Below, piece after piece: positions 6,251 to 10,896 of a stretch of 10,896 nt of DNA (position 1 is its first letter; each line of letters starts with the position of its first letter). The stretch lies in contig CAZGMN010000102.1 in assembly GCA_964526905.1 (NCBI GenBank), positions 1 to 10,896 on the forward strand, read 5' to 3'. The notes under the pieces were generated by a model. That model did not search any database and was not told the DNA's origin. It was given only the letters and a program-made list of their open reading frames with translations. The translations under genes and the position numbers were made by a program. The DNA comes from CAZGMN01 sp964526905 (GTDB taxonomy: Bacteria > Acidobacteriota > Aminicenantia > Aminicenantales > Aminicenantaceae).

Positions 6251-8929
6251 ATGATAGGTCATCTACACAAAAGAATTTCCCTTTTTTTCTTGCTCATTTT
6301 TCTGGTATTAGGGATGAAGGCCTGTGGCAAGAAAGAAGACTATGGAAGCTTGCCGCCATATAAAAATCCAACGCTCTCCATAGAGGAAAGGGTCAATGAC
6401 CTGGTCTCAAGGATGACTCTCGAAGAGAAGGTCTCGCAGTTGCTTAACAGCGCGGCAGCCATAGAGCGCCTTGATGTCCCTGCCTATGATTGGTGGAACG
6501 AGTGTCTGCACGGTGTGGCCCGCGCCGGCCTGGCAACCGTCTTCCCCCAGGCCATCGGCTTGGCCGCAAGCTGGGATGTGGAGTTGATGCACCGGGTTGC
6601 TACAGCCATCTCTGACGAAGCCCGTGCCAAGCATCATCAATTCCTCCGTCAGGGAAAAAGAGGCATCTATCAGGGATTGACCTTCTGGTCGCCGAACATC
6701 AATATCTTTCGAGATCCCCGCTGGGGAAGGGGAATGGAGACATATGGTGAAGACCCCTATTTGACCGGGAGGATGGGAGTTGCCTTTGTCAAAGGCCTGC
6801 AGGGCGATGACCCGAAGTATCTGAAAGTCGTGTCAACTCCCAAGCATTATGCTGTTCACAGCGGGCCTGAGCCTGACCGCCATGCCTTTGATGCCAGGAC
6901 CGATGAGCGGGATTTGCGTGAAACTTATCTTGCGCATTTTAAAGCCTGTATTGAGGAAGCAAAGGCGTTTTCTGTGATGTGCGCCTATAACAGATATGAA
7001 GGCGAAGCCTGTTGCGGCTCCAGCCGGCTCTTAACAAAAATTCTGAGGGAGGAGTGGGGCTTTGAAGGCTATGTTGTCTCTGACTGCGATGCGATAAGAG
7101 ATATTTTTGAAGGGCATAAAGTCGTCCAGAGCTCTCCTCAGGCGGCAGCTCTGGGCATCAAATCAGGATGCGACTTGAACTGCGGCAACGAGTATAAAAG
7201 TTTGCTCGAAGCTGTCAAAAGCGGCTTGATCAAAGAAGAAGAGGTTGATGTCTCTGTGAAGAGGCTTTTCAGGGCAAGGTTCAGGCTGGGCATGTTCGAC
7301 CCGCAAGACATGGTTGCTTATGCAAAAATTCCCTATAGTGTTGTCGACTGCAAAAAGAACAAGGAGTTAAGCTTGGAAGCAGCCAGAAAATCTATCGTCC
7401 TCTTGAAGAACGAGAATAACATCCTGCCTCTGAGAAAAGACTTAAGCACGATTGCTGTCATCGGTCCCAATGCTGATGATGTCGAAGTGCTTCTCGGAAA
7501 TTACAACGGCACGCCCTCCCATCCCCTTACGCCTCTTGAGGGCATCCGCCAGAAAGTTGCTAAAAAGACAAAGGTCCTTTATTCCTTAGGCTGCGAATGG
7601 GCCGAAGGCCTTCCTCATTTTGAAATCATTCCCTCCTCGGCGCTTTTCACCGAAGAAGAAGGTAAAAGACGAAATGGACTCAAGGCCGAATATTTTAATA
7701 ACCGCGATCTCAAAGGACAGCCTGCCTTTACCCATATCGATAAAGAAATCAATTTCAACTGGTGGGACGGCGCGCCGCGCAAGGATTTTGACGGCGACAA
7801 TTTCGGCGTTCGCTGGACAGGAGAAATTGTTCCTCCTCTGACAGGAAAATACAGCTTGGGAGCTGAAGGACTCAACGGCTTCCGCTTATACCTCGACGAC
7901 AAACTTCTGGTCAGGTTCAACAGCAGGCACCATGCGCTTAAGACCTATGAGAACGTGGACCTTGAGGCTGGTAAGGATTACAAGATAAAAGTTGAATTCT
8001 TCGAACGCTCAGGGGAGGCGAAGATCAAGCTGCTCTGGTCTGTTCCAGGGAGGGATTATGAAAAAGAAGCAGTGGAGATAGCGAGACAAGCCGATGCTGT
8101 GCTCATCTTCCTCGGCCTTTCTCCAAGGCTTGAAGGCGAGGAGATGGAGGTCAAGGTTGAAGGCTTCAAGGGAGGCGACCGCCTGACATTAGACCTTCCG
8201 GCTATTCAGGAAAAGCTGCTCAAAGCCATCCATGCTTTAGGCAAGCCAATCGTGCTCGTTCTGCTCAACGGAAGCGCCTTGAGTGTTAACTGGGCCAGCG
8301 AGAATATACCGGCCATTATCGAAGCCTGGTATCCGGGCCAAGCAGCAGGGCAGGCCATCGCTGATATCATCTTTGGCGATTATAATCCTGGGGGAAGGCT
8401 TCCCGTCACTTTTTACCGCTCTGTCGACCAGCTTCCTCCTTTCGTTGATTATGCCATGAAAGGCAGAACTTATCGCTATTTTGACGGAGAGCCGCTCTAT
8501 CCATTTGGGTTTGGGCTAAGTTACGCTCGATTCAAATACAGCAATCTTAGAGCACCGGACACTATTCAAGCAGGAGAGGATGTCGCTCTTTCCGTTGATG
8601 TCGAAAATACGGGAAAAGTAGCAGGAGATGAGGTTGTCGAGCTCTTTCTCACTGATATCGAGTCTTCTGTGCCTGTTCCCATCCGTGCCCTGAAAGGGTT
8701 CGAGAGAATTCACCTCAAGCCAGGCGAGAAAGAAACAGTCAAGTTTACATTGACCCCTGAGCAGCTGTCTTTGATTGACAGCAACTTTAAACGAGCCGTC
8801 GAGCCTGGATTATTTGAAGTGGCAGTCGGAGGGAAGCAGCCGGGATTCAAAGGCTCTGCCGACGCCTGGACAACAGAAGTCCTCACAGCCCGATTTGATG
8901 TCAAGGGAAATATTTTACCGCTTCGCTAA
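6251..8929 (+). CDS. exported GH3 beta-glucosidase/beta-xylosidase with PA14 insert
   Basis: This 892-residue glycoside hydrolase family 3 enzyme should remove terminal beta-linked glucose, xylose or similar residues from oligosaccharides. Residues 7-24 are a hydrophobic export signal followed by C25 (GMKAC), possibly a lipoprotein anchor, although K at -2 and M at -3 fit the lipobox poorly. The (beta/alpha)8 domain (about 43-380) has YDWWNECLHGVAR (79-91), RDPRWGRGMETYGEDP (154-169), KHY (198-200) and the nucleophile D278 in VVSDCD. The second GH3 domain (about 381-725) contains a PA14 carbohydrate-binding module (about 475-597, GLKAEYFNN start). The acid/base Glu is probably within LEGEEM (627-632). 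A C-terminal fibronectin III-like domain (about 770-845) ends the chain. The YDWWNE-LHGVAR signature is shared with beta-xylosidases, so xyloside is as likely a substrate as glucoside. The frame is open from 6167, but GGAGG seven to eight bases upstream and the signal peptide support ATG 6251. Confidence 0.93.
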   Translation: MIGHLHKRISLFFLLIFLVLGMKACGKKEDYGSLPPYKNPTLSIEERVNDLVSRMTLEEKVSQLLNSAAAIERLDVPAYDWWNECLHGVARAGLATVFPQAIGLAASWDVELMHRVATAISDEARAKHHQFLRQGKRGIYQGLTFWSPNINIFRDPRWGRGMETYGEDPYLTGRMGVAFVKGLQGDDPKYLKVVSTPKHYAVHSGPEPDRHAFDARTDERDLRETYLAHFKACIEEAKAFSVMCAYNRYEGEACCGSSRLLTKILREEWGFEGYVVSDCDAIRDIFEGHKVVQSSPQAAALGIKSGCDLNCGNEYKSLLEAVKSGLIKEEEVDVSVKRLFRARFRLGMFDPQDMVAYAKIPYSVVDCKKNKELSLEAARKSIVLLKNENNILPLRKDLSTIAVIGPNADDVEVLLGNYNGTPSHPLTPLEGIRQKVAKKTKVLYSLGCEWAEGLPHFEIIPSSALFTEEEGKRRNGLKAEYFNNRDLKGQPAFTHIDKEINFNWWDGAPRKDFDGDNFGVRWTGEIVPPLTGKYSLGAEGLNGFRLYLDDKLLVRFNSRHHALKTYENVDLEAGKDYKIKVEFFERSGEAKIKLLWSVPGRDYEKEAVEIARQADAVLIFLGLSPRLEGEEMEVKVEGFKGGDRLTLDLPAIQEKLLKAIHALGKPIVLVLLNGSALSVNWASENIPAIIEAWYPGQAAGQAIADIIFGDYNPGGRLPVTFYRSVDQLPPFVDYAMKGRTYRYFDGEPLYPFGFGLSYARFKYSNLRAPDTIQAGEDVALSVDVENTGKVAGDEVVELFLTDIESSVPVPIRALKGFERIHLKPGEKETVKFTLTPEQLSLIDSNFKRAVEPGLFEVAVGGKQPGFKGSADAWTTEVLTARFDVKGNILPLR

Positions 8930-8939
8930 ACCGATAGAG

Positions 8940-8960
8940 AAGAGGACTACTCCTTTTTTT
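8940..8960 (+). terminator. possible intrinsic terminator after the GH3 gene
   Basis: Eleven bases after the stop, 8940-8946 can pair with 8951-8957 across a CTAC loop (AGGA with TCCT plus A-T pairs and one G-T pair), and the T tract runs on to 8960. The stem is short and A-T rich. It lies in the 54-base gap between two convergent genes, where a terminator is expected. Confidence 0.4.
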
Positions 8961-8983
8961 GGTTTTCCTGAAATTATTTTCGA

Positions 8984-10896
8984 TTACCTGACAATAGTGA
9001 GTTCTTGCAGAACGTTCAGGGCCTTATCCACTTTTTCAGTGATAAAAAGAACATAGCGGATGTCAACATTTATGCTCCGTGTTATATCAGGATCGAAATA
9101 ATAATCGCTGTACATTGATTCATAATTGCCGTCAAAGAGAAGCCCGATTAATTCGCCTTTTCCATTAATGACAGGACTTCCAGAGTTTCCGCCTGTAGAA
9201 TGGTTATCGCTCAGAAAATTGACAGGCACATCGTTAATAGTCTTATCGAGATATGTTCCAAAATCTTTTCTCTTATAGACCTCGAGCAGTCTCTCCGGAT
9301 TGTTGAAAGGCTCTTTTCCTGTGTTCTTTTCGACGACTCCAGTCAAAGAAGTCAGATAACGATACCAGACCGCATCCCGGGGAGAGTAGCCTTTGACCTT
9401 TCCGTAATTGAAGCGAATCGTTCCGTTGGCATCAGGATAAAGCTTTGTCTTTTTCCAGGCTTCGACTCCCTGGAGATAAACAGGCATCAGCCTTGACAAT
9501 GCTCCTGAGAATTCTCTTGATTTGATGTTTAAAGTCTCTCTTTCTTTTTCGAACTCAGAGGCGAATTGAATGAATGGGTCGCCAAGGTTCAACAGTTCTT
9601 TCCTGTTGAGTTGAAACATCTTGACCCTCTCTTCGGCCGAAGCGAGCTTTGTTTCTCTATATAGCTTTTCCAAAAAGTTAGCGACAGCCTGGTCGGGCGA
9701 AACTCCTGGCTGTTGGTTGACGATATCTTCCACAGCCTTGATTTTTTGTCCTTGCGGAAGGGCAAGAGCTTTTTTCAGAAAATACTCCAGACCTTTCTTG
9801 TCTGCTTCAGGGACGAGGCTTCTCTGGGCAATTCTTAGCCTCTGCTCTGCTCTGGCACGGTCTCTTTCTTGATATCCGGGCTCTCTCTCCATGTCCTTCT
9901 TTTCTTTCTCGATCGACCATTTGTTGATCATCAGGGCAAGACTCGTCATCTGGCTGCCGCGCCCAATCCAGGACAGGATGGCATTTTTTGCCCTTGTTTT
10001 ATTCGATTCCCGGTATAGAGCTTCTATCTGATAAAGCTGAGTGCCGTATTTTTTCTCAAGCTCTGGATTTGTCTTCAGAAAATCGAGGAAAGCTTTCTCC
10101 TCGGCTCTTTTTTTGTCGAGGAGATTCGCCTTGACCAAACCCTCGAGCATTCCCTGGTTATTCTTCAGGCCGTTGTAGTAGCTTTTAAGCATTGAAGCAA
10201 GCTTCACCTCGGCCTCCTTGTCCTTGGTTGAAAAATCTTCGTAAATCTTGATCAAATCTTTCAGGGTTTGAATCTGGAAGCCATAGCGAAAGTCGATGTC
10301 CTCTTCGATTCCGAAAGATGTCAGGCGCTGGTATGTCCTGCCAGGATAGCCGATGATCAACGCAAAATCGCCCTCGCTAATCCCCTTGGCCGATATTTTC
10401 AGATAGCTTTTTGGCTGGTAGGGCACGTTATTCTTGGAGTACTCGGCCGGCTTTCCATCAGGCCCAACATAGGCTCTGAGGAAGGCAAAATCGCCGGTAT
10501 GCCTGGGCCACATCCAGTTATCAACCTCTCCTCCATATTCGCCGATGGAGCGGGCTGGAACATAGACGATGCGGATATCCTTAAGCCTGATGAAAGTGAA
10601 AAGAAAATATTCCATTCCATAATTCATGCCCGTGACTTCGCACCTGACGCCGCCTTTTTTCTCGGCGTCTTTAATGATTTCCTTTGTCCTGTTCTCGACA
10701 GCCAGGTAGCGCTCGAAATCAGTCATCCCCGTCTTAAGCGCAGAGAGAACATCTTTGGTCACATCTTCTATGGAGAGAAGTATCGAGGCCTCGCTGCCCG
10801 GAACCGGAGCTTCTTCCTCCATGCTTCGAGCTAAGAAGCCAGTCTCTATATAGTTTTTCTGGGCAGTGCTGATTCTCTGCACAGCTCCAAAAGCCA
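8984..10896 (-). CDS. S46-family dipeptidyl-peptidase, 5' end beyond window
   Basis: About 636 C-terminal residues of a serine exopeptidase of the S46 family (DPP7/DPP11/DAP BII type) are visible. These exported enzymes release dipeptides from peptide N-termini. The frame runs off the right edge without a stop; a GTG at 10882 is internal, because upstream codons (AFGA) continue the family's conserved segment into VQRISTAQKNYIETGF. The catalytic Asp is in WPRHTGDF (codon at 10490-10492) and the nucleophile Ser in GGNSGSP (codon at 9182-9184). The catalytic His (in the family's NHHC segment) and the signal peptide, some 60-90 residues, must lie beyond the edge. Between these lies a long, charged helical region typical of the family. 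Eighteen residues after the Ser is Gly (FDGN, codon 9128-9130), the residue DPP7 has where the acid-specific DPP11 has Arg, suggesting a hydrophobic P1 preference. It converges with the GH3 gene. Confidence 0.92.
   Translation of the reverse strand, partial: AFGAVQRISTAQKNYIETGFLARSMEEEAPVPGSEASILLSIEDVTKDVLSALKTGMTDFERYLAVENRTKEIIKDAEKKGGVRCEVTGMNYGMEYFLFTFIRLKDIRIVYVPARSIGEYGGEVDNWMWPRHTGDFAFLRAYVGPDGKPAEYSKNNVPYQPKSYLKISAKGISEGDFALIIGYPGRTYQRLTSFGIEEDIDFRYGFQIQTLKDLIKIYEDFSTKDKEAEVKLASMLKSYYNGLKNNQGMLEGLVKANLLDKKRAEEKAFLDFLKTNPELEKKYGTQLYQIEALYRESNKTRAKNAILSWIGRGSQMTSLALMINKWSIEKEKKDMEREPGYQERDRARAEQRLRIAQRSLVPEADKKGLEYFLKKALALPQGQKIKAVEDIVNQQPGVSPDQAVANFLEKLYRETKLASAEERVKMFQLNRKELLNLGDPFIQFASEFEKERETLNIKSREFSGALSRLMPVYLQGVEAWKKTKLYPDANGTIRFNYGKVKGYSPRDAVWYRYLTSLTGVVEKNTGKEPFNNPERLLEVYKRKDFGTYLDKTINDVPVNFLSDNHSTGGNSGSPVINGKGELIGLLFDGNYESMYSDYYFDPDITRSINVDIRYVLFITEKVDKALNVLQELTIVR

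Noticed and set aside
6065..6262. 65-codon minus-strand open frame in the divergent spacer
   Set aside because: It crosses the GH3 promoter and start, has a composition break halfway, and lacks a ribosome site. The GC-richer part is reported as a structured segment instead.
10268..10834. 188-codon open frame on the plus strand inside the S46 gene
   Set aside because: It is fully antisense to a well-supported S46 peptidase, has no ribosome site or recognisable domain, and is explained by the codon bias of the real gene.
1..10896. CRISPR arrays, tRNA or rRNA genes, insertion sequences, phage or defence genes
   Set aside because: No regularly spaced repeats, RNA-gene signatures, transposase motifs or terminal inverted repeats were seen by eye.

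Overview
This is an ordinary chromosomal stretch from a heterotrophic, probably Gram-negative bacterium. It carries five complete genes for exported or metabolic proteins, one small TPR gene and one gene cut by the right edge. Coding regions look balanced in GC, and the intergenic gaps are distinctly AT-rich. Five of the six genes with a visible start have a strong Shine-Dalgarno sequence (GGAGG or close to it). The mix of S46 dipeptidyl-peptidase, S9 peptidase, GGT-family hydrolase, PA14-containing GH3 and RraA-like protein is common in Acidobacteriota and Aminicenantes-like lineages and in some Bacteroidota relatives. My best guess is an Acidobacteriota or Aminicenantes-type genome, but that is inferred from gene content, not from a marker gene.

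Layout. Positions 1-270 are AT-rich and hold no gene I can support. A small TPR-like protein (271-582, +) has no Shine-Dalgarno and is followed by a possible terminator and a new promoter. Next come a secreted GGT-family Ntn-hydrolase (721-2589, +) and a secreted S9 prolyl-oligopeptidase-type peptidase (2788-4809, +). Two minus-strand genes run towards these: a secreted NTF2-like protein (4829-5278) and, upstream of it, an RraA-family protein (5354-6013). A 237-base divergent spacer holds a good sigma-70 -35 element and leads to a GH3 beta-glucosidase/beta-xylosidase with an inserted PA14 domain (6251-8929, +). The GH3 gene converges with a 5'-truncated S46 dipeptidyl-peptidase (8984-10896, -).

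How they fit together. Three different peptide- or amide-hydrolysing families (GGT-like, S9, S46) are close together; two carry visible signal peptides and the third belongs to an exported family. An exported GH3 glycosidase sits beside them. This fits scavenging of external or periplasmic peptides and oligosaccharides. Spacing and separate promoter-like elements suggest mostly single-gene transcription units, apart from a possible rraA-NTF2 pair.

I found no rRNA, tRNA, CRISPR array, insertion sequence or phage gene, and no convincing new multi-gene system. The points most worth a second look are the GGT-like enzyme that lacks the usual glutamate-binding residues, the Gly at the S46 specificity position, the possibly leaderless TPR gene, and a GC-richer structured segment in the divergent spacer.
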